This document shows, in pieces, positions 24,259 to 33,459 of a DNA stretch of 64,000 nt. The notes under the pieces were generated by a model, which saw nothing but the letters and a program-made list of their open reading frames with translations, was not told the origin of the DNA and did no database searches. The translations under genes and the position numbers were made by a program. The stretch comes from Larkinella sp965227735 (GTDB lineage: Bacteria > Bacteroidota > Bacteroidia > Cytophagales > Spirosomataceae), in assembly GCF_965227735.1 (NCBI RefSeq), contig NZ_OZ245776.1, forward strand, positions 5,890,001 to 5,954,000. The letters run 5' to 3'. How positions within the stretch are numbered: position 1 is the stretch's first letter; every line of letters starts with the position of its first letter.

Positions 24259-25665
24259 TTACAAATCGTAGGTGAAGTTAAAGAAAATGCCAGTCTGGCC
24301 CTGCCGGTTGACGGAGTAGCTGATGCGCCCCACGATGTTGTAGAACGTGGCCACGTCCAGTGCCACCCCTCCGCCGTAGAGCCACGAATTGGCCAGCCGA
24401 CTGTTGTATTCCTGCGCCAGCGTGCTGTTGACGTAGCCCATATCGCCAAACAGACTGACGTACAACGCCAGCGGAAGGGTGTTGAACTGCTTCATCGGCA
24501 TCCAACGGATGTGTTTCCGAACGTTCAGCAACTGGTATTTCAGCGTGTTGCGAACCAGTCCATACCGTTGTCCATCGATCACATACAATTCGTAGCCCCG
24601 CACAAAATCCGACAAATAGCCTAAACCGCGCAGGTTGGTATACGGCTGACGCTCGGGCCACGAAAGTTTGCCCCGTACGCTGTTGCTGGCGTAGAATTTT
24701 GCGCCCAGTGGCCAGTAGCGGGTATAACTCGCCATAACTTCAAACAACCGTACATTGTCGGACGGCAGAAGTCCGTATTGATTGGCTGTCAGGTTGAGGT
24801 AATGTCCCCGCAATGGATAGGCCACGGCATCGCGCCGGTCGTGCGTGAAGAGGTAACTCAGCAGAAAATACCGCTGTTTGGTCTGGCCATTCAGAAAATA
24901 GTCGGGGTTCAGCCGGGCCACGGTATCGGCAATCGAATTGCGGACCAACCGGAGTTCCAGGCGGTGGAAGTTGTAGAACTGGTTCCGGCGGGTCAGGATG
25001 ACATTGGTGAAAAACCGGTCGCGCATCAAATCCTCGCTCCGGAAATACACCAGTTTATCGAGCGCCGAGCGGTAAGCCACTTCCTTGTTGGTCTGGTAGG
25101 ATGCGCCAAAACTGATGCCGGTTTTCTGCGCCTTGTCAATGTAAGGAAGCGAGTAGACAACCTGCGTTCGGCGCGTAAAACCAAATTCAAAAATGGCGTT
25201 GATTTTATCGGCATTGCCGGTCACATTTTTGTAGTTCAGCCGCGCCCCGTAAATCGTTCGGCGGAAGCTGCGGCCCCGTTCATACCACCACTCGTTGAAG
25301 TTGCGGTCGGCCAGGTCGAAAACCGGGATCACAAAAACGTACCAGCGTTCTTTCAGATTGATTTCGATTTCGATTTCGTTCGCGCTGACTTCTTTAGCCG
25401 TCACCTCGACGGTGATAAACAGGTTGGTGTTGGTGACTTTTCGCTGGTCCCAGGCCAGCTTTTCGGTCAATTGCGGCCTTGGGATAGTATCACCGGCTTT
25501 TACTTCCAGTTCGCGCAGGATGATGCGCTCCCGCGTCCGGTGGTTTCCGTGAATGTGGACTGATCGAACTACCCAATAACCGCGCTGCACGGTATCGGCA
25601 ACGGCGGCTGGTTTTGCCGTCGAATCTGCAAAAGACAACGTCCAGAAAAGTAACGATAGTAGCAT
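24259..25665 (-). CDS. Omp85-family (BamA/TamA-like) outer-membrane protein with a single POTRA domain
   Basis: A 468-residue outer-membrane protein. After a short signal-like N-terminus, residues about 30-110 form one POTRA domain (VVRSVHIHGNHRTRERIILRELEVKAGD), followed by a 16-strand-type beta barrel with alternating aromatic residues and a C-terminal FNFTYDL strand. The diagnostic loop-6 motif reads VRGYE near residue 367. BamA has five POTRA domains and is about 800 residues, so this is not BamA. Single-POTRA Omp85 proteins are known in Bacteroidota; the role in protein or lipid transport is unknown. The start ATG is complementary to 25663-25665. Confidence 0.85.
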   Translation of the reverse strand: MLLSLLFWTLSFADSTAKPAAVADTVQRGYWVVRSVHIHGNHRTRERIILRELEVKAGDTIPRPQLTEKLAWDQRKVTNTNLFITVEVTAKEVSANEIEIEINLKERWYVFVIPVFDLADRNFNEWWYERGRSFRRTIYGARLNYKNVTGNADKINAIFEFGFTRRTQVVYSLPYIDKAQKTGISFGASYQTNKEVAYRSALDKLVYFRSEDLMRDRFFTNVILTRRNQFYNFHRLELRLVRNSIADTVARLNPDYFLNGQTKQRYFLLSYLFTHDRRDAVAYPLRGHYLNLTANQYGLLPSDNVRLFEVMASYTRYWPLGAKFYASNSVRGKLSWPERQPYTNLRGLGYLSDFVRGYELYVIDGQRYGLVRNTLKYQLLNVRKHIRWMPMKQFNTLPLALYVSLFGDMGYVNSTLAQEYNSRLANSWLYGGGVALDVATFYNIVGRISYSVNRQGQTGIFFNFTYDL

Positions 25666-25827
25666 TAAACGTGCGTCATTGACGAGGGCATCTTCAAAAG
25701 TACCGCAATAAAAAAATAGGTAAAAACAATCTTCGAATCTTGCAACAAAATCCTTATTATTGTCAGAATCGAGTCCTTTTTTGGCTCTTCCGCTAACCTA
25801 AACACATCTCTTCCCGTCGTTTTTCTT

Positions 25828-27180
25828 ATGAAAGAAAAGCCCCATTTACGTTTCTGGCAAATCTGGAACATGAGTTTTGGATTTCTGGGTATTCAGTACG
25901 GCTTTGGTTTACAGCAGGCCAACATGAGTCCCATTTTCCGGTATCTCAACGCCGAAGAATCCGCCATTCCCATCCTCTGGCTGGCGGGTCCCGTCACCGG
26001 TTTGCTGGTGCAGCCCATCATCGGCGCGATGAGCGACCGGACATGGTCTAAACGCTGGGGACGTCGAAAACCGTATTTCCTCGTGGGCGCACTCATCACC
26101 AGTTTTGCCTTGATCATGATGCCCAACTCGTCGGCGCTCTGGATGGCCGCCAGCCTGATGTGGCTGCTCGATGCGGGATTGAACATCACGATGGAGCCGT
26201 TTCGGGCGTTTATTGGCGACAAATTAAACAACCAGCAACGGAATCTGGGGTTTGCCGTTCAGAGTTTCTTTGTCGGGTTCGGGCAGACGCTGGCCAATCT
26301 GATGCCGTTCATTCTGCCATTTTTTGGCATCGCCGTGGCGGCTACCGGGGCCAACCTGATCCCCGACTTTGTCAAATACTCTTTTTACATCGGTGGTGTT
26401 GCGATTCTGGGAGCGGTAATCTGGACGATGTATACGACCACGGAGTATCCGCCCGAAAACCTGGAGGAGTTTGAGCGGATGAAAAAAGAGAAGCGGGGCG
26501 TTTTTCACGCGTTTGCTGAAGTATTCGATGCTTTTCGCCACATGCCTGCCACCATGAAGCAGCTTTGGTGGGTAAAATTCTTTACCTGGTACGGTTTGCC
26601 GCTGATGTGGCAGTATCTGTCGCTGGCCATTGCCCGCCATGCCTTCGATGCGCCGGATGCGAAAATCAATCCTGAAGGGTTCGCCAAAGGGCTGGAATGG
26701 AGTAACCTGTGTTTCGCCCTCTTCAACGTCGGCTGTTTCGGAATCTCGTTTTTGCTGCCGCCCATTGCCAACCGGCTGGGTCGTCGCAGCACCCACGCGG
26801 TTTTCCTGACCATCGGCGGTTTGGGGTTTCTGTCGATGCTGTTTTCGCACGACAAATACATTTTCCTCGTCGGCATGACGCTGGTTGGCCTGGCCTGGGG
26901 CTCCATCATGTCGATGCCCTACGTCATGCTTTCCACCTCCGTTCCCAAAGAGCGGATGGGCGTTTACATGGGACTGTTCAACGGTTTTATCGTTGTTCCG
27001 CAGATTATCAACAACATGACAATTGGTTTTTTGTACGAAACCGTCTTGAACAGCGATCCGCGTAATGCACTGGCGCTCTGTGGGGTTTGCCTGATTCTGG
27101 CCGCCGGAGCCTGCTTTCTGGTGAAGGAAACCAATCAGGCCGAAGAAGCGGCCTTTCCCCTGGGGGCCGGAGGGCATTGA
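25828..27180 (+). CDS. MFS transporter, sugar:H+ symporter-like (SLC45/GPH-like)
   Basis: A 450-residue polytopic transporter with about twelve membrane segments. The motif between helices 2 and 3 is MSDRTWSKRWGRRKPYFLVG, close to the pattern of sucrose/maltose-type SLC45 and GPH carriers. An acidic helix-1 region and a polar central loop (EEFERMKKEKRG) fit. Expected role: uptake of a disaccharide or related sugar with protons. Isolated from other sugar genes here, so the substrate is open. A hairpin repeat follows the stop codon. Confidence 0.85.
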   Translation: MKEKPHLRFWQIWNMSFGFLGIQYGFGLQQANMSPIFRYLNAEESAIPILWLAGPVTGLLVQPIIGAMSDRTWSKRWGRRKPYFLVGALITSFALIMMPNSSALWMAASLMWLLDAGLNITMEPFRAFIGDKLNNQQRNLGFAVQSFFVGFGQTLANLMPFILPFFGIAVAATGANLIPDFVKYSFYIGGVAILGAVIWTMYTTTEYPPENLEEFERMKKEKRGVFHAFAEVFDAFRHMPATMKQLWWVKFFTWYGLPLMWQYLSLAIARHAFDAPDAKINPEGFAKGLEWSNLCFALFNVGCFGISFLLPPIANRLGRRSTHAVFLTIGGLGFLSMLFSHDKYIFLVGMTLVGLAWGSIMSMPYVMLSTSVPKERMGVYMGLFNGFIVVPQIINNMTIGFLYETVLNSDPRNALALCGVCLILAAGACFLVKETNQAEEAAFPLGAGGH

Positions 27181-27187
27181 TGAAACC

Positions 27188-27267
27188 AGACAAGAGAGGT
27201 GAGACAAGAGAGTAAAGACCAATCCATTCGCAGGTGTCTCACTTCTCTTGTCTCACCTCTCTTGTCT
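27188..27267. repeat. Intergenic inverted repeat, GAGACAAGAGA family
   Basis: Perfect 24-bp arms (27188-27211 and 27244-27267) beginning AGACAAGAGAGGTGAGACAA. Each arm is itself a tandem repeat of GAGACAAGAGA-like words. It lies between convergent genes, starting 7 bp after the MFS stop codon. A second member is at 41064-41150. Confidence 0.9.
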
Positions 27268-27274
27268 AATTTAT

Positions 27275-27907
27275 CTATTTCAAATCCGCCAGCTTGCTCA
27301 GGTCGATGTCTTCGAGCGTGCCTTTGATTTTGCTCATTTCAACGCCATTGCCTTTGGCGGTTACGATGAAACGATTGTTGATCAATACCGCAATTTCGCC
27401 GTTTTTGCTTTCGTTGTCGTATTTTTCGTAGGCTTTGTAATCACCAAACTTGGTGGTTTTTTCGTAGCCGTTTTCGGTTTCCTTGTCCACTTCGATAATC
27501 GACCAGGCGGCCAGGCCCATCAAAGCACCGGTTCCGCCCGCATCGACGATGTTCACTTCGATGGATTGGCTGTCGTCGTCGTTGCGGTATTCACCTTTGG
27601 CAGTGGAGATATTGAAACCGGCCATGCCGTTTTTCTCGCCGGTGGCTTCTTTGCGGGCCAAACCGTCGGCATCGGCGGGGAGCATTTCTTTGAGTTTGCG
27701 GAAATCGACGGTTTCGACGGGGCCATTTTTCTGCATTTCTTCCGCCTGGTCGGCCATTTTTTTCAGCGCATCGACGCTTTCGCTGGCCGAAATCGAGGTC
27801 CCGTCATCGTCCGATGATTCGGCTTTTTCTTCTTCTTTGTTGCCACCGCAGCCCATCAACAGCGTAGCCGCCAGCAAGAAAACGGGTACTGATTGGATCA
27901 GTTTCAT
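27275..27907 (-). CDS. Predicted acidic lipoprotein of unknown function
   Basis: A 210-residue lipoprotein with signal MKLIQSVPVFLLAATLLMGC and lipid attachment at Cys20. A charged, disordered linker of about 35 residues follows (rich in Glu, Asp, Lys, Ser), then a globular domain to the end with IIEVDKETENGYEKTTKFGD and a C-terminal DIDLSKLADLK helix. I do not recognise the family, but the globular part looks like a periplasmic stand-alone domain found in Bacteroidota. No operon partner is evident. Confidence 0.7.
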   Translation of the reverse strand: MKLIQSVPVFLLAATLLMGCGGNKEEEKAESSDDDGTSISASESVDALKKMADQAEEMQKNGPVETVDFRKLKEMLPADADGLARKEATGEKNGMAGFNISTAKGEYRNDDDSQSIEVNIVDAGGTGALMGLAAWSIIEVDKETENGYEKTTKFGDYKAYEKYDNESKNGEIAVLINNRFIVTAKGNGVEMSKIKGTLEDIDLSKLADLK

Positions 27908-28038
27908 TCGTAGTTTGGATTGGTTTAGTCAAGAGTTTATGCCCCAACCGGTTTATGCCGGAGGAGTTGAAGCAAAGAAAGAAGGTTTCTGTTTACAACG
28001 TATTCATTATTGAGTCATCGGTAAGAAATCGCTGGCAG

Positions 28039-28872
28039 CTACCGGTTTTTTCCGGAACTCTGGAGAGACGCCTGTTTCCGGAAACTGACCACCAATAAAT
28101 AAATACCGGCCAGCACGGCTGGAATGCTCAGGATTTGACCCATATTGAGGGCCAGCGTTTTTTCAAACTCGACCTGATCTTCTTTCAGGAATTCATAGAA
28201 AAACCGCAGGCCAAATACCCCGATCAGGAAGATGCCGAGCAGACTGCCCCGGGGTGTATTCTGTTTGTAGCGGTTCCAGAACCAGAACAGAAAGAGGCAG
28301 ATGAAGAGGCACGAAATGGCTTCGTACAATTGCGCCGGATGGCGGGGAATCTGTAGGTACTCTGTGTTGTTAACAAAGACGAATCCCCAGGGCACATCGG
28401 TGGGGCGGCCAACAATCTCGGAGTTCATCAGATTACCCAGTCGGATGAAACAGCCGCCCAGGGCTACGGCGATCACGATGCGGTCGGTCACCCAGAGGAA
28501 CGTCTGCTGGGTCGCCAGGCTGGATTTCCGGCGGGAGTAGAGCCACAAACCGGTGAGAATGCCGACGGTGGCACCGTGGCTAGCCAGTCCGCGGTAGGGG
28601 GGGAGAATCACCTCCAGTGGGTTTTTGAACAGAACTTCGGGCTCGTAGAACAGGAAATGACCAATTCGGGCGCCGAGAACGGTGGCAATGACCATATAAA
28701 GCGTCAGGGCGTCGATGTCACTAATGGGTTTGCCTTCGCGTTTGAAGATGTAGAGCATGATTTGCTGGCCCAGCAGAAAACCGAGGGCGAACAGAAGACC
28801 ATACCAGCGAACGGAGAAAGAGCCGATAGAAAACAATTCGGGATTAACGTCCCAGATGATGTAGGAGAGCAT
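28039..28872 (-). CDS. lgt: Prolipoprotein diacylglyceryl transferase
   Basis: A 277-residue inner-membrane enzyme that transfers diacylglycerol from phosphatidylglycerol to the lipobox cysteine of prolipoproteins, the first step of lipoprotein maturation. About seven membrane segments are visible. Family signatures are GARIGHFLFYEP near residue 64, the SHGATVGI loop with the essential His near 94, and the strongly conserved FIRLGNLMNSEIVGRPTDVP near 140. The length is normal. Divergent from yidD. Needed by the many lipoproteins encoded in this window. Confidence 0.97.
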   Translation of the reverse strand: MLSYIIWDVNPELFSIGSFSVRWYGLLFALGFLLGQQIMLYIFKREGKPISDIDALTLYMVIATVLGARIGHFLFYEPEVLFKNPLEVILPPYRGLASHGATVGILTGLWLYSRRKSSLATQQTFLWVTDRIVIAVALGGCFIRLGNLMNSEIVGRPTDVPWGFVFVNNTEYLQIPRHPAQLYEAISCLFICLFLFWFWNRYKQNTPRGSLLGIFLIGVFGLRFFYEFLKEDQVEFEKTLALNMGQILSIPAVLAGIYLLVVSFRKQASLQSSGKNR

Positions 28873-29017
28873 TCGATTTCGTGACGTGTTAAAAAATAGA
28901 CCCGCATCGGCGGCTCAGGGTTTGAGTTCTGCGGCCCGACTGGCTGGTTGAAGAGCCTGCCCGGCGCGGATTGCAAGCAAAGATAGAAAAGATTTTAGGA
29001 AGGACTTGTTATCTATT

Positions 29018-29227
29018 ATGAAAACCGTGTTGATTGGTTTCGTTCGATTTTACCAGGGTGCCCTCTCGCCCTACCTGCCCAATTCGTGCCGGTATACGCC
29101 GACCTGCTCGCAGTACATGATTGAAGCCGTGCAGAAATACGGCGCTTTGAAAGGCGGGGAACTGGGGTTGAAGCGCATTGCGCGCTGTCATCCGTGGGGC
29201 GGCAGCGGCTACGATCCGGTTCCCTGA
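29018..29227 (+). CDS. yidD: Membrane protein insertion efficiency factor YidD
   Basis: A 69-residue protein that assists YidC/Sec insertion of inner-membrane proteins. It has the family's three-cysteine core SCRYTPTCSQYMIEAVQKYG and the final RCHPWGGSGYDPVP. The ATG at 29018 is preferred over a TTG at 29006. In this genome it stands apart from the usual rpmH-rnpA-yidC operon, between lgt and a GroES-like gene. Confidence 0.95.
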   Translation: MKTVLIGFVRFYQGALSPYLPNSCRYTPTCSQYMIEAVQKYGALKGGELGLKRIARCHPWGGSGYDPVP

Positions 29228-29344
29228 TGGCCGTCGAAATCGGGAGAGGGCTGACATTTTGTCGCAAAATCCGGGGTAGCCTGATTATTGATCGGGGTGG
29301 CTGGCGACGGTTACCGGCGCAAAAACGACTACTGATTGACAACC

Positions 29345-29722
29345 ATGGAAATAACGGCAGATAACCGATTGAGACGATTGATTGTGGTGGGAGACCGGGT
29401 GCTGGTGAAACCCAAAAACCCGAGTGAACGCACCAACAGCGGTTTGTATTTACCACCGACCGTAACGGAAAAAGAACAGGTTCAGAGCGGCTACGTCATC
29501 AAAGTGGGGCCGGGGTATCCGATTCCTTCGCCGTCGGAAGAGGAACCCTGGAAGGAAACCGAGGAAAAAGTAAAATACATGCCGCTTCAGGCGCTGGAAG
29601 GCGATCTGGCCATCTACCTCCAGCGAAACGCCATCGAACTGGAATACGAAGGTGAAAAATACTGCATCGTTCCGCAGTCGGCTATTCTGTTGCTGGAACG
29701 TTCCGAAAACCTCTTCGATTAA
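29345..29722 (+). CDS. GroES/Cpn10-like protein
   Basis: A 125-residue protein with a Cpn10-type fold: the GDRVLVKPKNPSERTNSGLYLP strand pair and mobile-loop region, and the terminal VPQSAILLL strand. It is longer than classical GroES (about 95 residues), with an insertion in the middle (EEEPWKETEEKVKYMPLQ). Bacteroidota carry such a second, divergent GroES-like protein besides the groES-groEL pair; whether it binds GroEL is unknown. Start ATG at 29345; an in-frame TTG at 29336 is less likely. Confidence 0.8.
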   Translation: MEITADNRLRRLIVVGDRVLVKPKNPSERTNSGLYLPPTVTEKEQVQSGYVIKVGPGYPIPSPSEEEPWKETEEKVKYMPLQALEGDLAIYLQRNAIELEYEGEKYCIVPQSAILLLERSENLFD

Positions 29723-29775
29723 AAAAGGGTTATGGGTAGTGAGCCGAAACAGAGGCTCTTCAAACCCTTGACGGT

Positions 29776-30216
29776 ATGCAGATGGTATGGTTGATGGGGC
29801 TGCTGCTCAGCATGACCCTGGTTGGAGCCATGGAAAATAACGGTTTTCAAAAGAAATCCCTGAAAACCGTACTGGACGAGAAGCGGAACGACCGGCGCAT
29901 TTTGCTGGTGTATGGAACTGATCCGGCGCAACCTGCTTTTTTGCAGCAGCAAAAAATCCTGCAAACTGAAAAAGCGGGCCTGGATGAACGCGACCTGGAT
30001 GTGATCATGCTGACTGCCGCCGAACTGCCGGAAACCGACCGGCAGTTTCTGACCAAAAATGCGTTTCAGTTAACCCCCTCCGACGTTTTCAAAGGCTGGC
30101 TCATCGGCAAAGACGGCGGGGTGAAACACACGTTCAAAAAACCGATCAAACCCGGCGAGGTATTCCGCATCATCGACAGCATGTCCATGCGGCAGGCGGA
30201 GACCCGGAGACAGTAG
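29776..30216 (+). CDS. DUF4174 domain-containing protein
   Basis: A 146-residue secreted or periplasmic protein. It has a short hydrophobic N-terminus, then the DUF4174 pattern: RRILLVYGTDPAQPAFLQQQ, a GLDERDLDVIML strand, and FKGWLIGKDGGVKHTF with the basic GKDGGVK-like turn. The fold resembles thioredoxin-type proteins without a CxxC. Function unknown. It follows the GroES-like gene by 53 bp in the same direction. Confidence 0.8.
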   Translation: MQMVWLMGLLLSMTLVGAMENNGFQKKSLKTVLDEKRNDRRILLVYGTDPAQPAFLQQQKILQTEKAGLDERDLDVIMLTAAELPETDRQFLTKNAFQLTPSDVFKGWLIGKDGGVKHTFKKPIKPGEVFRIIDSMSMRQAETRRQ

Positions 30217-30254
30217 GAAACCCGGCTTTCAATTTGCTACCCGGAACGTGGATG

Positions 30255-30680
30255 TTACATCAAATTCAATTGCACGACGACCGACAGGAACTGATAACAA
30301 CCCGCTTTGATTTTGGTAAATTCGTCGGATAAACCGGCAAACTGGCTGGGAATGGCCTTGTAGCGGCCGAATTGGGATTCTCCACACGGAAGTGGTGTGG
30401 CTGAAACGCAGGTAGAACGGTCGCAAATCAGGTCCGTATGCAGGCGCGTAAACCACACTTTCAGCCGGTTCAGGCTCTGTTGGTAATCGAAGGCGCGCTG
30501 GCGCAGATTCTGGTGGTTGAATTGCTCCAGGACATCATCCAGGAGGGTCATCAACTGCTCAATTTCCTGTTCGTAGCTCGTCAGGGTAAGGGCCCACCGC
30601 TTGTTTTCGGAATGACAATTTTCCAGTTGATACATTTCCAGATCGGCAATCGAGTTCTTTAGCGGTTCCATCGTATTCAT
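30255..30680 (-). CDS. Coiled-coil protein of unknown function
   Basis: A 141-residue mostly helical protein. An N-terminal coiled-coil region (SIADLEMYQLENCHSENKRW) is followed by a helix with heptad-like hydrophobic spacing (EQLMTLLDDVLEQFNHQNL). There is a cysteine-containing middle loop (CDRSTCVS...PCGES). No signal or membrane segment. I do not recognise a family. It starts at the ATG complementary to 30678-30680; one three codons further in is also possible. Confidence 0.6.
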   Translation of the reverse strand: MNTMEPLKNSIADLEMYQLENCHSENKRWALTLTSYEQEIEQLMTLLDDVLEQFNHQNLRQRAFDYQQSLNRLKVWFTRLHTDLICDRSTCVSATPLPCGESQFGRYKAIPSQFAGLSDEFTKIKAGCYQFLSVVVQLNLM

Positions 30681-30852
30681 ATTTTCCGTAAAGCTGCCGC
30701 TTCGCCCGGACCTTCGCCATGACATTCGTCAGTTTTTGACGTGAGGATTGTTAATTCGCGGTCAAACAGAGATCAGCCGGTTGGCTAACGGATCTCATTC
30801 CCGGGTGGTCATTTCCGGACGACTTTTGTGTCATCAATTATTCCTTACGACG

Positions 30853-31206
30853 ATGAACACGAAACTCGCTTTTCCCGCCCATTCTGTTACCGATCAACCT
30901 GCTCCTTTAAACTGGCGTACCCGGTATAACCGTGCCATCAATGTTCTGGAAACCGGCGATTACCGGTTTACGGTCATGGTGGCCCTGCTGATTCTCCAGA
31001 GTTGCGTCATAACGCCGGCTTCGCTGCTGGTTTTTCAATATTTTGATTTCGGTTACAGTGACATTTTCGCGGGAATCGCGGTGGTCAGTTTCTTCGGCGT
31101 ATTGGTTTCCAACCTGGGCTTGTTGTCCGTACGGTTCTGTGTTCAGCTTTTTACCGTTAACCTGCTGGTTCACATTGCGATGGTAGCGGTCCATTTCCTG
31201 CGCTGA
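30853..31206 (+). CDS. Small three-helix membrane protein
   Basis: A 117-residue hydrophobic protein with three predicted membrane helices, in about residues 40-62, 64-85 and 90-114. The N-terminal 35 residues are polar. I do not recognise the family. The ATG at 30853 is chosen because the frame upstream of it reads as non-coding sequence. It stands alone and is followed by a terminator-like hairpin. Confidence 0.6.
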   Translation: MNTKLAFPAHSVTDQPAPLNWRTRYNRAINVLETGDYRFTVMVALLILQSCVITPASLLVFQYFDFGYSDIFAGIAVVSFFGVLVSNLGLLSVRFCVQLFTVNLLVHIAMVAVHFLR

Positions 31207-31283
31207 GTATTTCCTGCCACGGCTTTGGCAAATGGCTCGCTGAATTCCACCATTCGCAAACGTCTGGATAGCTGTCAATAAAA

Positions 31284-31320
31284 AAGCCCCCTGACCTTTT
31301 GGTGCGATCAGGGGGCTTTG
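31284..31320. terminator. Rho-independent terminator
   Basis: Perfect 12-bp arms AAAGCCCCCTGA (31284-31295) and TCAGGGGGCTTT (31309-31320) with a 13-base loop. On the minus strand the stem is followed by a T-run, so it ends the gene at 31333-31581; on the plus strand the T-run is weaker but it may also end the gene at 30853-31206. Confidence 0.9.
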
Positions 31321-31332
31321 TTGTTCGGCCGG

Positions 31333-31581
31333 TTAAATGAACGGCTGCGGTTGCGGGGTTTGGATGTTTACCGCCGACTTGATCCGGTTTTGGAGTTCCA
31401 GATCCAGAATTCGGGCGTATTCCGTCCACTCCTGATCAGCAGCCGTAAAGTCATCCCCTCTTTCTTTTTCATCCGCTTTGTAATGCTTCTCGGCATCTTT
31501 AACGTAAGCAGCCGCCAGGTTGATGGCATAAGCATACATTTTCTGAATCTCATCGAACGAAAGGTCACTTAGATTTTTCAT
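31333..31581 (-). CDS. Small helical protein of unknown function
   Basis: An 82-residue protein predicted to be almost all helix (DEIQKMYAYAINLAAAYVKD, then a polar helix LDLELQNRIKSAV). It has no signal peptide. I do not recognise a family. It is followed by a clear terminator, which supports it as a transcribed gene. Confidence 0.65.
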   Translation of the reverse strand: MKNLSDLSFDEIQKMYAYAINLAAAYVKDAEKHYKADEKERGDDFTAADQEWTEYARILDLELQNRIKSAVNIQTPQPQPFI

Positions 31582-31653
31582 GGGTTTATGTCTGGTATAC
31601 GTTCTTAACTACCGGACACCACGAAATGTTAAGCCAACCTTTACGTCGGTTTC

Positions 31654-32250
31654 TTAATTCAGCTTATCGGGGCCGATGGGGGCAGGTACGGCATTTTTGA
31701 CCGGTTTGGTGCTTTTCAGGTACTGAAAAACCGCCTGAATGTCTTCTTCCGCCATATCGGTGTAGTTGAACCAGGGCATGGGAGGCAACAGCGGCCTCGC
31801 CGTGGCAATGCCCTTGGATTTGCCCTTGGTCAGCGCCGTTTTGAATTGCTGGTAGGTCCAGGTGCCGATTCCGGTGGCGTCGGACGTGAGGTTAGCCGCA
31901 AAACTAACGCCCCAGGGACCAACGGCCGACGTTCCATCGGGACCAAACAGCATCCAGCCATTTTTCAGGGCTTCCGGCACCACTTTCCCAACCGGCCGAC
32001 CAGCCGGATAACCGGATAAATGCAATTCCGGAATGACCTCCGGCCCCTGAGCCCCCATGCGTTTGGGAGAGTGACAGTCCTGACAGCCCAGAATGCCAAC
32101 CAGGTATTTTCCACGTTTGATCGTGGCTTCATCCGATTGGGGGGTGATTCTATTGTTTTTTTTGGGCGTGTCTTCATTTTTCGTAAAACCGGATAAAAGA
32201 GACACGCAAAGAAGGGCAATGGGCAATACCGTCAAGTGAAGGTTTTTCAT
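31654..32250 (-). CDS. Secreted c-type cytochrome
   Basis: A 198-residue periplasmic protein with signal MKNLHLTVLPIALLCVSLLS and one haem-binding site CQDCH near residue 55. A distal Met ligand is likely within MPWFNYTDMAEEDI near 157. The family resembles the single-haem cytochromes that accept electrons from dehydrogenases. An in-frame ATG three codons upstream is possible. It precedes no obvious partner; the next gene on the same strand (32317-33072) is a metal-binding-like lipoprotein of the TTHB210 type. Confidence 0.88.
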   Translation of the reverse strand: MKNLHLTVLPIALLCVSLLSGFTKNEDTPKKNNRITPQSDEATIKRGKYLVGILGCQDCHSPKRMGAQGPEVIPELHLSGYPAGRPVGKVVPEALKNGWMLFGPDGTSAVGPWGVSFAANLTSDATGIGTWTYQQFKTALTKGKSKGIATARPLLPPMPWFNYTDMAEEDIQAVFQYLKSTKPVKNAVPAPIGPDKLN

Positions 32251-32316
32251 ATAATGCATCGGATGGATTATGATCTTGAAAAAGAGACGAACAGGAATCG
32301 GCTGAACGGATGATCG

Positions 32317-33072
32317 TTACTGCATCATCATCAATCCCTCGAGGCTCACCTGAATGTCGTCGCCCACTTGTTTAATGGTGTATTGCATCGGATAGTAACC
32401 CGCCTTGGCAAACTTGGCAGGAACCGGCACAGCCTTGGCGAGATTGGGTTTGTTTTTCAAAAATTCGTGCGCAACCATCGGTTCGATAAAGGTGACTTTG
32501 CCGTCGTAGGAACCGAAAATAAGCGTTTCGGTAAACTTACCTGTACCCGCCAGTTCGGGGGAGGCAGGGTTGGCCCAGTGAACACCCATTTCCGGCACCC
32601 CGGCTGGCAGGCGAATGTAGTTGCTGGGCAAATACCCGGCAGCAGGCAGATTGTCGAATTTCGCTTTGGCGGCTTCGTAAACCGGAATCGCTTTCCGCTC
32701 GGCCAGGGGCTGCATGTAGAAGTGCATGTCGAAATGGCCCACATCATAGACGCCCGGAGGTTCGTGTCCGGTGTGCAGGTAATCGAGCATGATGTGATCG
32801 AAAGGCGTTTTGCCGACGGCTTCGGTCGGCAGGCTCAGCACCAGGGCTACTCCACCGTGAGGCAGGTTATCCAGTGCCCCTTTGGTGAGCGTGAATCCAA
32901 TGGCAGTAGGTGTATTGTCGGACGTAAATTTCACCCAGGAATAGGCTTTGCCATTGCCCAGTGCCTGTTCGGTTCCTTTGTAGGTCGGGGCAACCGCAAC
33001 CGTGTCGTCGTTGTCGCCACAGCCCGTCAAAAAGAGCAGGGCCAGCATCGGAAGTGTAAAAAGTTTTTTCAT
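32317..33072 (-). CDS. TTHB210-like (DUF5602) lipoprotein
   Basis: A 251-residue lipoprotein with signal MKKLFTLPMLALLFLTGC. Its pattern matches a Bacteroidota family with a His-rich core: GHFDMHFYMQP near residue 110 and MGVHWANP near 164, with an acidic LDYLHTGHEPPG turn between strands; the His and Glu residues could bind a metal. Function unknown. It lies 66 bp upstream of the cytochrome gene and may be cotranscribed with it. Confidence 0.7.
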   Translation of the reverse strand: MKKLFTLPMLALLFLTGCGDNDDTVAVAPTYKGTEQALGNGKAYSWVKFTSDNTPTAIGFTLTKGALDNLPHGGVALVLSLPTEAVGKTPFDHIMLDYLHTGHEPPGVYDVGHFDMHFYMQPLAERKAIPVYEAAKAKFDNLPAAGYLPSNYIRLPAGVPEMGVHWANPASPELAGTGKFTETLIFGSYDGKVTFIEPMVAHEFLKNKPNLAKAVPVPAKFAKAGYYPMQYTIKQVGDDIQVSLEGLMMMQ

Positions 33073-33459
33073 GCAATAGTGAGCTGTTTTTTTTTAGTTG
33101 AGAATAAATACCCCTACTGTTTCGACGCGCTGGGATACGCAACAAAATTGGGAATTTGTGACAGGATACGGTTAGCTCAAAACAGACATTCTTTATCTCA
33201 TTTTGGACAAAACAGGTTCCAGCGGGCGAAATGGCCCTATTTTCGTTTCGCGTTGCGAACGCAACGGCTTCATGGAGGAGGGCCGGACAAGCCTGATTTT
33301 AGGGTTGGGAGAGTGCAGGATCTTAGCATTCTAGTGGCGTATGTTACCATTTTTGGTAGTATTGGTTACATTGGCACCTGAATTGTTTGAGTATTTTAAA
33401 ATTTATGAGTAAAATTACTCTAACGTGTAACTTTAAAATCAACTAGCCCTCCGTTTCCC
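33073..33459. other. 387-bp intergenic region without a recognisable gene
   Basis: No open frame or RNA gene is convincing here. It must hold the promoter of the minus-strand TTHB210-like gene and that of the small gene at 33460. The only structure seen is the 14-bp palindrome GAGTAAAATTACTC at 33407-33420, about 40 bp before the ATG at 33460, which could be an operator. Confidence 0.6.
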
